Translations under genes and position numbers: made by a program | Shown here: positions 7,828-16,401 of the stretch, one piece after another | How the letters are laid out: every line of letters begins with the position of its first letter | How positions within the stretch are numbered: position 1 is the stretch's first letter | Notes under the pieces: model-generated | Seen by the model: only the letters and a program-made list of their open reading frames with translations | Databases searched by the model: none | What the model was told of the DNA's origin: nothing | Source of the DNA: Vibrio sp. 99-8-1 | GTDB taxonomy: Bacteria > Pseudomonadota > Gammaproteobacteria > Enterobacterales > Vibrionaceae | Direction: 5' to 3' | NCBI RefSeq assembly: GCF_013114595.1 | Contig: NZ_VTXE01000042.1 | Coordinates: 1-38,861, forward strand | DNA: 38,861 nt

Positions 7828-8925
7828 TTATGAATTTAGAATATACTGTGCGATTTTGTCGCCCATTTCAGAGGTAGACAGTGCTGGATTATCCCCTGCA
7901 AGATCTGCCGTGAGTTCGCCCGCAGAGAGTGCTTTTGAAACGGCATTCTCAATATCTTGAGCCGCTTGTTCTTCCGCTAAACTGTAGCGAAGCATTAGTG
8001 CCGCAGAAAGTATTTGTGCAACAGGGTTTGCAATGTTTTTCCCTGCAATATCGGGTGCGCTGCCGCCTGCTGGTTCGTAAAGACCAAACTGACTTTCGTT
8101 TAGACTCGCAGAAGGAAGCATCCCCATGGAACCTGTGATCATGGCGCACTCATCAGAGATAATGTCTCCAAATATATTTGAGCAGAGCATGACATCAAAT
8201 TGAGCAGGATCTTTGATCAACTGCATTGTGGCGTTATCAATATAGATGTGAGACAACTCAACATCAGGATAAGATTTGGCAACTTCTTCAACCACTTCTC
8301 GCCATAGAATAGAGCTTTGTAATACGTTAGCTTTATCGACTGAACAGACCTTTTTTTGTCTCAAACGTGCAGATTCAAAAGCAATTTTGGCGATACGTTC
8401 GATTTCATAACGATAGTAAACTTCAGTATCAAAGGCTTTTTCGTTTGCTCCTTCACCTTCTCGTCCTTTCGGCTGACCAAAATAGATGCCGCCCGTTAGT
8501 TCACGTACAACGACTATATCAAATCCTTTTTGTGAGATATCGGCACGAAGAGGAGAGAATGACTCCAAACCAGTGTGGATCTGTGCTGGCCTTAAGTTGC
8601 AGAATAGTTGAAAGTGTTTACGAAGAGGTAATAGCGCCCCTCGTTCTGGTTGATCATTCGGTGGTAAATGCTCCCATTTAGGGCCGCCAACAGAGCCAAA
8701 CAAAACCGCATCAGCAGCTTCACAGCCAGCAACCGTCGCTTCAGGTAATGGGCAACCATGGTTATCGATGGCAATACCTCCAACATCATATTCCGCTCGG
8801 GTAAATGAGATAGCGTGTTTCTTTTCTATTGCATCAAGTACTTTATGCGCTTGTTGCATTACTTCTGGGCCAATTCCGTCTCCGGGTAAAACAGCGATAT
8901 TGTAATGTTTGCCTGCCATGGTCAT
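7828..8925 (-). CDS. leuB: 3-isopropylmalate dehydrogenase
   Basis: LeuB oxidatively decarboxylates 3-isopropylmalate to 2-ketoisocaproate using NAD+. The protein is 365 residues (363 in E. coli). Visible motifs are VLPGDGIGPEV at the N-terminus, GSVGGPKWEHLP, RELTGGIYFGQPKGREG, the active-site stretch CSVDKANVLQSSILWREVV, and NIFGDIISDECAMITGSMGMLPSASL near the NAD and metal sites. The start at 8925 is chosen over the next ATG (8919) because AAGGA lies 5 bases before it. Only 41 bases separate it from leuA. Confidence 0.97.
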   Translation of the reverse strand: MTMAGKHYNIAVLPGDGIGPEVMQQAHKVLDAIEKKHAISFTRAEYDVGGIAIDNHGCPLPEATVAGCEAADAVLFGSVGGPKWEHLPPNDQPERGALLPLRKHFQLFCNLRPAQIHTGLESFSPLRADISQKGFDIVVVRELTGGIYFGQPKGREGEGANEKAFDTEVYYRYEIERIAKIAFESARLRQKKVCSVDKANVLQSSILWREVVEEVAKSYPDVELSHIYIDNATMQLIKDPAQFDVMLCSNIFGDIISDECAMITGSMGMLPSASLNESQFGLYEPAGGSAPDIAGKNIANPVAQILSAALMLRYSLAEEQAAQDIENAVSKALSAGELTADLAGDNPALSTSEMGDKIAQYILNS

Positions 8926-8966
8926 CTTTTTCCTTAGTTAATAATATGATGTTTATTTTGTGTTTG

Positions 8967-10517
8967 TTATACGGTTTGCACTTGCTTCAATTGTTTGATT
9001 TCTGCAATTTGATCTGCTCGATGTATGCTGTTAATCACATGCAGTAGTGCTTGGCCTGATGCTTCAACAATATCTGTCGCAAGCCCAGTTCCGTGGTACT
9101 TACAGCCTTTATAGTTAGCGATGATATCCGCTTGACCTAGGCCATCTTCCCCTTCACCTTTAGCGGTTAGATCAAACTTATCTAACACAATTTCGTAACC
9201 CGTTAGACGATAAATACACTGGTATAGCGCATCAACAGGGCCATTACCTACAGCCGCTTCACATTTTTCAGTTTCACCGCATTGAAGTTTGATACTGGTG
9301 GTTGCCATCACGCTACCAGATTGCACACTTAAGTAGTTTAGTTTGTAATAATCTTCTTCATCTCTTAGGTTAGCAAAGTGCATCAGAGCTTCTAAGTCAT
9401 AGTCGAATACTTGTCCTTTTCTATCCGCTAGTTTCAAGAAATCTTCATATAAAGTGTCTAGATTATACTCTTCTTCTTTATAGCCCATGGTATCCATATG
9501 GCTCTTAACCGCTGCACGACCACTTCGACTGGTTAGGTTTAATGCTTGGTTTTTAAGACCAATAGACTCTGGAGTCATAATCTCGTAGGTGTTTTTGTTT
9601 TTCAACATACCATCTTGATGAATTCCCGATGAGTGACTAAATGCATTAGCACCCACAATGGCTTTGTTATCTTGAATAGGCATGTTGCATAGTTGGCTAA
9701 CTAGTTTACTGGTACGATGAATTTCATCATGTTTTAGTCCAGTATTTACCCCTAACAACTCTGAACGAGTTTTAATGATCATTGCGATCTCTTCTAAAGA
9801 ACAGTTACCCGCTCGTTCACCAATTCCATTGATGGTGCCTTCAATTTGTCGAGCTCCTGCTTGAACCGCAGCAATAGAGTTGGCAACGGACATGCCCAAA
9901 TCGTCATGGCAGTGAACTGAAATAACCGCTTTATCTATGTTTGGAACGCGATTGAATAGTGTTTCAATTATGCTGCCGAACTCACTTGGAACGGTATAAC
10001 CCACGGTATCGGGAATATTCACTGTGGTTGCACCAGCATCGATTGCGGCTTCTACCATGCGACATAAGTTGTCAATTGGTGTTCTTCCCGCATCTTCGCA
10101 AGAAAACTCTACGTCATCAGTGTAGTTACGTGCACGTTTTACTGCTTGTACCGCCATCTCTACAACATCATCATAGCTTCGGCGTAGCTTGTCTTGTACG
10201 TGGATTGTTGAGGTGGAGATAAAAGTGTGAATCCTAAATGCTTCGGCCACTTTTAATGATTCAGCGGCGACGTCAATATCTTTTGCGACAGCTCGGGAAA
10301 GGGCACAAATTCGGCTATCTTTAATATGTTTGGCAATGGTCTGAACCGATTCAAAATCACCCGGAGAAGAAACAGGGAAGCCAGCCTCAATAACGTCCAC
10401 TCCAAGACGTTCTAGCGCATAAGCGATCTGTAGTTTTTCTTTCACTGTCAAACTGGCTGATAGCGCCTGTTCGCCATCGCGTAATGTCGTGTCGAATATA
10501 ATGACTTGATCGTTCAT
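8967..10517 (-). CDS. leuA: 2-isopropylmalate synthase
   Basis: LeuA condenses acetyl-CoA with 2-ketoisovalerate, the committed, leucine-inhibited step. From the ATG at 10517 the protein is 516 residues, close to E. coli LeuA (523). This start has AAAGGA 7-8 bases upstream; an upstream ATG at 10553 would add 12 residues not typical of the family. The catalytic FDTTLRDGEQ motif is at about 8-17, and the metal-binding HCHDD lies in VISVHCHDDLGMSVANS. The C-terminal part (from about 390) is the leucine-binding allosteric domain. It is the first structural gene after the leuL attenuator. Confidence 0.97.
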   Translation of the reverse strand: MNDQVIIFDTTLRDGEQALSASLTVKEKLQIAYALERLGVDVIEAGFPVSSPGDFESVQTIAKHIKDSRICALSRAVAKDIDVAAESLKVAEAFRIHTFISTSTIHVQDKLRRSYDDVVEMAVQAVKRARNYTDDVEFSCEDAGRTPIDNLCRMVEAAIDAGATTVNIPDTVGYTVPSEFGSIIETLFNRVPNIDKAVISVHCHDDLGMSVANSIAAVQAGARQIEGTINGIGERAGNCSLEEIAMIIKTRSELLGVNTGLKHDEIHRTSKLVSQLCNMPIQDNKAIVGANAFSHSSGIHQDGMLKNKNTYEIMTPESIGLKNQALNLTSRSGRAAVKSHMDTMGYKEEEYNLDTLYEDFLKLADRKGQVFDYDLEALMHFANLRDEEDYYKLNYLSVQSGSVMATTSIKLQCGETEKCEAAVGNGPVDALYQCIYRLTGYEIVLDKFDLTAKGEGEDGLGQADIIANYKGCKYHGTGLATDIVEASGQALLHVINSIHRADQIAEIKQLKQVQTV

Positions 10518-10647
10518 AGTGCTGTCCTTTTCCTGTCTAGTTGGCTGCTGCATTACCTATCCTGTACTTGCTATCGCTCTATTTTGTTACTTATCTGATT
10601 CGCGATAACGTCTCATGCTTTTTACTATTCAATTTTGTTATGTGTAT

Positions 10648-10676
10648 AAAAAAACCCGCATGCTATGCGGGTTTTT
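10648..10676 (-). terminator. leu operon attenuator terminator
   Basis: On the minus strand a perfect 12-bp stem, AAAAACCCGCAT and ATGCGGGTTTTT with loop AGC, runs into a T-run. It lies between the leader peptide stop (10708) and leuA (10517). A competing pairing is visible: GCGGGT at 10715-10710, overlapping the leader stop codon, can pair with ACCCGC at 10672-10667 in the 5' arm. A ribosome finishing the leader would cover GCGGGT and allow termination, while one stalled on the Leu codons would leave it free to block the terminator. Confidence 0.88.
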
Positions 10677-10707
10677 AGAATTCTTTGTGGTGTTTTTCGT
10701 CCACTAG

Positions 10708-10770
10708 CTACCCGCGCGATATTTTCACGATAAGGAGGAGGCTGAGAAGAATTGAAAAACGTGTTGTCAT
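10708..10770 (-). CDS. leuL: leu operon leader peptide
   Basis: A 20-codon open frame reads MTTRFSILLSLLLIVKISRG and stops with TAG. Five of six consecutive codons are leucine (CTT CTC, then CTC CTC CTT, split by one Ser). It lies 32 bases before the attenuator hairpin and about 190 bases before leuA, the classical layout of leucine attenuation in enterobacteria and vibrios. The ribosome site is weak. The sequence differs from E. coli LeuL but the Leu-codon run and the hairpin position make the assignment strong. Its role is to sense charged tRNA-Leu by ribosome stalling, not to act as a protein. Confidence 0.88.
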   Translation of the reverse strand: MTTRFSILLSLLLIVKISRG

Positions 10771-10806
10771 TTATTTACACTATCTGTCCACAAAATTTAG
10801 GCTTTA

Positions 10807-10837
10807 ATTAGTACCGCATTTCTCTATCAAGCGTCAA
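10807..10837 (-). promoter_or_regulatory. Candidate leu operon promoter
   Basis: On the minus strand TTGACG (10837-10832) is followed after 19 bases by ACTAAT (10812-10807), about 36 bases before the leuL start. The -35 is good; the -10 and the long spacing are not. Location is its main support. Confidence 0.4.
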
Positions 10838-10909
10838 GCATAATGTTGACTTTTTAGCCAAATAATAAATAACCCGATTGATTGAGCTGTGAAGTAAGCG
10901 TTTAGCATC

Positions 10910-10944
10910 ATAATTAATCAGTTGTTGAATTATTGATTAATTAT
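10910..10944. promoter_or_regulatory. Upstream dyad of the TetR/pump control region
   Basis: ATAATTAATCA (10910-10920) and TGATTAATTAT (10934-10944) form a perfect 11-bp inverted repeat with a 13-base spacer. Its ATTAATCA half-site recurs in the palindrome at 10990-11007, so the two probably bind the same protein, most likely the adjacent TetR regulator. A third, unrelated small dyad, TAACAAC-GGG-GTTGTTA, lies between them at 10950-10966. Confidence 0.5.
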
Positions 10945-10989
10945 TTGTTTAACAACGGGGTTGTTATTAGGGTGTATACTTTGTAAATA

Positions 10990-11007
10990 ATTAATCAATT
11001 GATTAAT
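10990..11007. promoter_or_regulatory. 18-bp perfect palindrome, likely TetR operator
   Basis: ATTAATCAATTGATTAAT is a perfect 18-bp palindrome about 80 bases before the regulator start. A TATACT -10-like box at 10975-10980 lies just upstream, so the palindrome would cover the transcription start, a usual place for a TetR-family repressor. No good -35 is visible for that box. Confidence 0.55.
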
Positions 11008-11090
11008 AATAGACAAATAACGTTAGGATCCAGCTCTGAATCCTGCATCTTGACGATACTTGGCTATATCTATTTATCTTGGGGGAAGCT

Positions 11091-11753
11091 GTGAGGCGAA
11101 AAGTCGGACGACCGATAGAGAACACCGATATCAGAGAGCGATTACTTTTCCAAGCGGGTGAGCTTTTTACTGCTATGCCATACGATAAAGTATCAACCCG
11201 TTTGTTGGCAGAAAAAGCAGGGGTTAACGTGGCGATGATCCGTTACTACTTTGCCAATAAAGAAGGTCTATTTGAGGCCATGGTGAGAGATACCATGCAA
11301 CCTGTTCAGGAAAAAATACGACAGTTGTTAGATGAGAGTAGTCAACAAGGGTTGATTGAAGTCATGCGCGCCTATTATCGAACGATGGCGCAATCTCCTC
11401 GTTTTCCCAAGTTGATGCTTCAAGTGATGAGCATGGGACCCATGGATGAACGAAGAGTTTTACTTGAAAAAATCTTTATGGAATCAGCAAAACCAGCCCT
11501 CGATCTTATTTTTGACCGCATGTTAGAGAATGGAGAGATCCGTAGTGGCATGGAACCAATTTTATGTCGATTTACCTTTGTTAGTTTAATGGTTTTTCCC
11601 TTTATTGCGCCTAACGCTATGTTGAATTTTCATGGGGTTGAGATAAATGAGACGTTTTTAAATCGACTTTTAGAACATAATATAAACGTATTAAAACAGG
11701 GCTTTCTAGAGCCTGAACAGCCAACATCTTTGGAGCTTAAAAATGAAAATTAA
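11091..11753 (+). CDS. TetR/AcrR-family transcriptional regulator of the adjacent RND pump
   Basis: The protein is 220 residues from the GTG at 11091, preferred because GGGGGAAG lies just before it; a TTG at 11079 in the same frame is the alternative. The N-terminal TetR helix-turn-helix is clear: RERLLFQAGELF, then VSTRLLAEKAGVNVAMIRYYFANKEGLFEAMV at about 38-69. The C-terminal half is the helical ligand-binding and dimerisation part, which is not recognisable by substrate. The gene overlaps the membrane-fusion protein by 11 bases and so is co-transcribed with the pump it presumably controls. TetR proteins of this type usually repress until a pump substrate binds. The palindromes at 10910-11007 are the likely operators. 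Confidence 0.85.
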   Translation: MRRKVGRPIENTDIRERLLFQAGELFTAMPYDKVSTRLLAEKAGVNVAMIRYYFANKEGLFEAMVRDTMQPVQEKIRQLLDESSQQGLIEVMRAYYRTMAQSPRFPKLMLQVMSMGPMDERRVLLEKIFMESAKPALDLIFDRMLENGEIRSGMEPILCRFTFVSLMVFPFIAPNAMLNFHGVEINETFLNRLLEHNINVLKQGFLEPEQPTSLELKNEN

Positions 11754-13071
11754 TCGTAAACTACTTTTTTTTCCAGCTCTCGCTGTTGGTGTCGTCGTGT
11801 TGGTCATGGCAATAAAATTGAAGCCTGACTTACCAGTAAAACCTGCTGGAGACCGAGCGCAACTGGTAAAAACGGTGCCTTTAGAGTTACGAGCAATGGC
11901 GCCTGTTGCCATTGGATTTGGTAAGGTGAAACCTAAATTTGAGTGGAAAGCCATCGCAGAGGTGACGGGCAAAATTGTATACCGACACCCAGAGCTAGAA
12001 AAAGGACGAATCTTAGCGGCAGGTACAGAAGTGCTAAGAATTGATCCATTAGATTACCAGCTAAAATTGGCGCAAGCACAAGCTGATCTGAGTTCCAGTC
12101 AAACCAAACTGGCAAAACTGGATCAGGAAGAGAAAAACCTGCGTAGCACTTTGAAAATTGAAAAAAACCGGTTAACCATCAGTAAGAAAGAGTTGGATCG
12201 TAAACTTAATTTGAAGAAAAAAGGGCTAACCTCTCAATCGGATGTTGATCAACAGAATCAGGCCTATCTTTCTCAGCAAAAACTGGTTCAAGACATGGAA
12301 AATCAGTTGTTGCTCTATCCTGATGAGCGAAAAGTGTCTCAGGCATTAGTGAAAGTCAATGAGTCGAAAGTCTCTGAAGCTCAACGTTCGCTACAAAAAA
12401 CGTCCATTATTTTGCCGCAAACTTTGCGTATTGCTGAAGTCGATGTGGAAGCGAATCAGGTGGCTACCCTTCAGCAAACGATGATTACGGCTCATGCGAC
12501 CGAAGTCATGGAAGTCGAAGCACAGCTCTCTATTCATGATATGCAGCTTATTATTAGTAGTCTCGCTGACTTTGCAAGAGATGAAGAAGGTATTCCTCTT
12601 CCCGAAATGAGTAACATTCGTGCATCAATTCAGTTATCCAGTGGTAGTTTAGTTGCCCACTGGCCTGCAAAAGTTGCTCGCGTCAGTGAAACCGTTGATG
12701 CAGCTCAGGCAACTGCTGGGGTTATTTTAGAAATAGAACAAGATTTTAAAACATTACGTCCGGAAAATATTCCGCCACTAGTGAATGGGATGTTTGTTAG
12801 TGCAGAAATTGAAGGACAAGCCAATCCAAGTTGGGTAATTCCTGAAAGAGCACTTCACGGTAATAAAGTGTATATCAAAGATGCCAAAAACCAACTGAAC
12901 ATTCGCCCTGTTACTGTGTTATATCGTCGTGATAATAAGGTGATAGTTGATGGTGAGCTTGAACAAGGTGAGCGATTGATCTTGAATGATTTATTGCCTG
13001 CAATTGACGGCATGTTGCTAAAAGAGGAACAGCTATCTAATACTAGCGTGGGAGAGGGGGAGAAAGCATGA
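11743..13071 (+). CDS. RND efflux periplasmic adaptor (membrane-fusion protein)
   Basis: This is the adaptor that couples an RND pump to an outer-membrane channel. It has 442 residues: an N-terminal membrane anchor or signal at about 5-24, a lipoyl-type half (about 60-110, around AEVTGKIVYRHPEL), a long coiled-coil hairpin rich in Lys, Gln and Leu (about 105-215), the second lipoyl half near TLRIAEVDVEANQVATLQQ, and a beta-barrel and membrane-proximal region to the end. No lipobox cysteine is visible at the N-terminus, so it is probably held by an uncleaved anchor. It overlaps tetR by 11 bases upstream and the RND gene by 4 bases (ATGA) downstream, which implies translational coupling. Confidence 0.88.
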   Translation: MKINRKLLFFPALAVGVVVLVMAIKLKPDLPVKPAGDRAQLVKTVPLELRAMAPVAIGFGKVKPKFEWKAIAEVTGKIVYRHPELEKGRILAAGTEVLRIDPLDYQLKLAQAQADLSSSQTKLAKLDQEEKNLRSTLKIEKNRLTISKKELDRKLNLKKKGLTSQSDVDQQNQAYLSQQKLVQDMENQLLLYPDERKVSQALVKVNESKVSEAQRSLQKTSIILPQTLRIAEVDVEANQVATLQQTMITAHATEVMEVEAQLSIHDMQLIISSLADFARDEEGIPLPEMSNIRASIQLSSGSLVAHWPAKVARVSETVDAAQATAGVILEIEQDFKTLRPENIPPLVNGMFVSAEIEGQANPSWVIPERALHGNKVYIKDAKNQLNIRPVTVLYRRDNKVIVDGELEQGERLILNDLLPAIDGMLLKEEQLSNTSVGEGEKA

Positions 13072-16000
13072 TCCATTTTTTCTCCAAACATCCGACGGCT
13101 TCCAATTTGTTGATGCTGACGTTACTCATTCTAGGTATCAGTTCATTATCAACCATAAAGCGAGAGACTTTTCCTGCATTTGATCCACCTTACATTATGG
13201 CGGGCGTGGTCTATCCCGGAGCGTCTCCTCAGGAAGTTGAGGAGAGCATTTGTATTCGGATGGAAGACGCTGTCGATGGCTTAGCGAACATTGAAGAGAC
13301 AAAATGTGAAGCGATTGAAGGCTCTGCGCGATTAATCTTAAAACTGAATGAGAAAGCAGATATCGGCAGAATGCTGGTGGATGTTCAAACTCAAATTAAT
13401 TCGATTAATGACTTCCCATCAGAAATCGAGTCTCCGGTTGTTCAAGAGTTAGATTGGAATGAACCGGTAGTGGATGTCGCGATTACGGCGGAGACAACAT
13501 GGCCAGAGCTAAAAGCGTATGCAGAAGAACTAAAACGCACTTTGAAACTGGATTATGGCGTTTCTCTTGTCGATGTCAGTGGCTTCTCTGATCACCAGTA
13601 CCGAATTGAACTCAATACCTTAGCCATACGACAACTGGGATTAAGTGTCGGAGATATTGCCAGTCAGATAGGCAGACAAAATATTAAGTTACCCAGCGGT
13701 AGCATAGAGACACCGGATAAAAACTTTCTAATTCGTTTTGATGAACGTCGAGTTACTCCAGAGGAGTTAGAGTCTATTGTTGTCGGTTCCGGCCCCAATG
13801 GCTCGATTGTACGCTTACGAGATATTGCCACTATTACTGATAGATTTGAGTTGGATGAACAAAAAGTTCTTTTTGATGGTAAGCCATCAGCGCTACTCAA
13901 AATAAGTAAAAATAAAGAAGATGATGCTCTGCGCATTAAAGAAAATGTCGTCCGTTTTGTCGAAGATCAGCAGCGTATTGCTCCTCAAGGGGTTGAACTG
14001 CAGCTCACAAATGATCTCTCTTCGGTGCTTTGGGACCGCTTAACCATGATGGTTCGAAATGGCTGGCAAGGGATCGTGTTGGTGTTTGCCACCATGTGGT
14101 TATTCTTCAGTTTCCGTTACTCATTTTGGGTGGCTGCCGGTCTTCCTGTTGCCTTCTTAGGCGGTCTGTTTTTAATGGCCAACTTGGGACTATCTATCAA
14201 CATCATGTCCTTGGTGGGATTGTTGATGGCGATTGGTATCATGATGGATGACGCCATTGTTATTGCCGAATCCATTGCTGCCCACTTGGATCGAGGGCAA
14301 AAAATTGATGATGCCGTGGTAAACGGCGTCAAAAAAGTGCTGCCTGGCGTCATGTCATCATTTTTAACTACAGTCTGTATATTTGGAAGTTTACTCTTCT
14401 TAGAAGGGGAAATGGGGGCAGTACTAAAAGCGGTTCCTCAAGTCTTGATTTTGGTGTTGTCATTAAGCTTGATAGAAGCGTTTTTGATTTTACCAAATCA
14501 CCTTTCTCATTCTCTACATAAAACCAGAAACGAAGGTAAGCCGTTACGCTTTAAACAGGTAATTTTGCAGCGCTTCGAGAACTTTAGAAACACCACCTTA
14601 GTTAATGCGGTGGCCAAAGTGGTGGCTTATCGATACGCCTTTTTAGGCGGCGTTTTTGCGCTGTTGCTCTCTTCTGTTGCCCTCGTTGTCGGCGGTGCAG
14701 TGAACTTCGTTCCATTCCCTGAACTAGATGGTGATATCGCCGAAGCAAGGATTATTCTACCCCCTGGATCGTCATTAAGTCAGACTGAAAAAATAGTGGA
14801 TCGTATCGTCAGTTCTGCCGAACGACTTAATAAAGAATGGTCTGAAGAGTTTGAGAATGGGGTTCCATTGGTTGAGCATATCACCAGTCAGTTCAATGCT
14901 AACCAAGATGCGAATGAATCTGGACCTCATCTGGCGACTGTTCGGCTCGATCTGTTAGGCGCTGAAAGTCGCAATACCGTTATTGATGACTTTATTGACC
15001 AGTGGCGAGCAGATATTGGTGAACTGGCTGAGCCTATCTCACTCGTGTTTAAACAGCCCACTATGGGGCCGGGTGGACGTGACATAGAAATACGAGTCAA
15101 ACATGATGATTTAAGAGAGTTAAAAGCGGCCTCTATTGATATCCAAGACTACTTAAATGAGTTTAACGGCGTGTATGGCGTACTGGATGATATGCGAATG
15201 GGCAAAGAGGAGATACTCATTAAGCTGCGCCCGGGAGCAGAGACATATGGTGTCAATGGGCAAATTATTGCTAATCAGCTAAGGGCGGCTTTCTTTGGAC
15301 AGACAGCTGATGAAATTCAGATAGGTGTAGAAAATATTTCTATCGAAGTTCGATTAGATAAAGCCCAAGCGGGAGATCTACAACAACTGGCAAACTTTCC
15401 AATTATTATGGCGGACGGTAGCCAATTACCATTAGCAACCATAGCAACGTTAGACTTCCAGAGAAATTACGTGCGTATTCAACGTATTGATGGATTGCGA
15501 ACCATTAGTGTCTATGCAGATACTGATAATAGTAAAGTCAGTTCTGCCGCTATTGTTAGTCAGTTTCAGAGTCAAAAAGCTGCGGAGTTAAAACGCAAAT
15601 ACCCGGGACTGCGCTTTGATTTTGAAGGTCAGGCTGAGGATTCCGCTAAAACGGGATCATCAATGGGCAAAGGCTTTATGTTGGGCCTATTTGGTGTGTT
15701 TGTTATTCTTAGTTATCAGTTCCGTAGTTACCTAGAACCATTTGTGGTGATGTTGGCCATTCCTCTGGCGTTTATTGGTGTTGTTTGGGGGCACTTTATT
15801 TTGGGTCACTCATTGAGTATGCCGAGTATGATGGGATTTGTCTCGTTAGCGGGGGTGGTGGTGAACGATTCAATACTGCTGGTTCAGTATATTCGTCATC
15901 ATGTTGATGAAGGAGATAGTGTCCATGACTCGGTAGTAAAAGCCAGTAGAGAGAGATTTAGAGCGGTATTTTTGACCTCTATGACCACCGCGGCTGGTCT

Positions 16001-16169
16001 GCTGCCGCTATTGACGGAAACCAGCTTACAAGCCCAAGTTATTCAGCCATTAGTGATTTCAATTGTTTTTGGTATTTTTGCCTCAACACTATTGGTTTTA
16101 TTTATGATTCCTGCCGCCTATTCAATACTGGCTGACTGGGGAGTTATTCATAAACATGAAGAGTTGTAA
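13068..16169 (+). CDS. RND-family efflux permease
   Basis: A 1033-residue inner-membrane proton-driven exporter of the AcrB/HAE1 type by length. TM1 is at about 10-28, a first periplasmic loop runs to about 330, TM2-6 follow at about 333-480, then a second loop and the C-terminal TM block from about 865. The TM4 proton-relay aspartates are present (GIMMDDAIVIAES, D394 and D395). In TM10 the position of AcrB Lys940 is Asn933 (GVVVNDSILLVQY), with an acidic Asp934 next to it. I believe this pattern is normal for this RND branch, but it means proton coupling differs in detail from AcrB. No outer-membrane channel gene is present; TolC in trans is expected. The exported substrate cannot be told. 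Confidence 0.9.
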   Translation: MIHFFSKHPTASNLLMLTLLILGISSLSTIKRETFPAFDPPYIMAGVVYPGASPQEVEESICIRMEDAVDGLANIEETKCEAIEGSARLILKLNEKADIGRMLVDVQTQINSINDFPSEIESPVVQELDWNEPVVDVAITAETTWPELKAYAEELKRTLKLDYGVSLVDVSGFSDHQYRIELNTLAIRQLGLSVGDIASQIGRQNIKLPSGSIETPDKNFLIRFDERRVTPEELESIVVGSGPNGSIVRLRDIATITDRFELDEQKVLFDGKPSALLKISKNKEDDALRIKENVVRFVEDQQRIAPQGVELQLTNDLSSVLWDRLTMMVRNGWQGIVLVFATMWLFFSFRYSFWVAAGLPVAFLGGLFLMANLGLSINIMSLVGLLMAIGIMMDDAIVIAESIAAHLDRGQKIDDAVVNGVKKVLPGVMSSFLTTVCIFGSLLFLEGEMGAVLKAVPQVLILVLSLSLIEAFLILPNHLSHSLHKTRNEGKPLRFKQVILQRFENFRNTTLVNAVAKVVAYRYAFLGGVFALLLSSVALVVGGAVNFVPFPELDGDIAEARIILPPGSSLSQTEKIVDRIVSSAERLNKEWSEEFENGVPLVEHITSQFNANQDANESGPHLATVRLDLLGAESRNTVIDDFIDQWRADIGELAEPISLVFKQPTMGPGGRDIEIRVKHDDLRELKAASIDIQDYLNEFNGVYGVLDDMRMGKEEILIKLRPGAETYGVNGQIIANQLRAAFFGQTADEIQIGVENISIEVRLDKAQAGDLQQLANFPIIMADGSQLPLATIATLDFQRNYVRIQRIDGLRTISVYADTDNSKVSSAAIVSQFQSQKAAELKRKYPGLRFDFEGQAEDSAKTGSSMGKGFMLGLFGVFVILSYQFRSYLEPFVVMLAIPLAFIGVVWGHFILGHSLSMPSMMGFVSLAGVVVNDSILLVQYIRHHVDEGDSVHDSVVKASRERFRAVFLTSMTTAAGLLPLLTETSLQAQVIQPLVISIVFGIFASTLLVLFMIPAAYSILADWGVIHKHEEL

Positions 16170-16208
16170 TTAATCGCCTCTGAGACAAGTTCACTCTTTT
16201 TAACTCGA

Positions 16209-16233
16209 GGTCACCATTTTGGTGGCCTTTTTT
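16209..16233 (+). terminator. Rho-independent terminator after the RND operon
   Basis: GGTCACCA (16209-16216) pairs with TGGTGGCC (16220-16227; one G-U pair) around a short T loop, followed by six T. It lies 40 bases after the RND stop and separates the pump operon from the CoA-transferase. Confidence 0.85.
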
Positions 16234-16401
16234 CTTGAGTATAAGCATGACTTCTTTGCCTGTGATGAATCTTAAGCTGGGGTATTCAATTTCTCTTTAT
16301 TGTTCCATTAATGAAATAGTCTATCTCTAAATCTGCAATTTAACTTTTTATTAACAATGGCTATTCTGTTTTTAATTAAAGGGAAAACGAGCAGCGTTAA
16401 C

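Noticed and set aside
16357..16401. Fifteen-residue N-terminal extension of the CoA-transferase
   Set aside because: The extension (MAILFLIKGKTSSVN) has no ribosome site and no family counterpart that I recognise; the start at 16402 was chosen, though with limited certainty.
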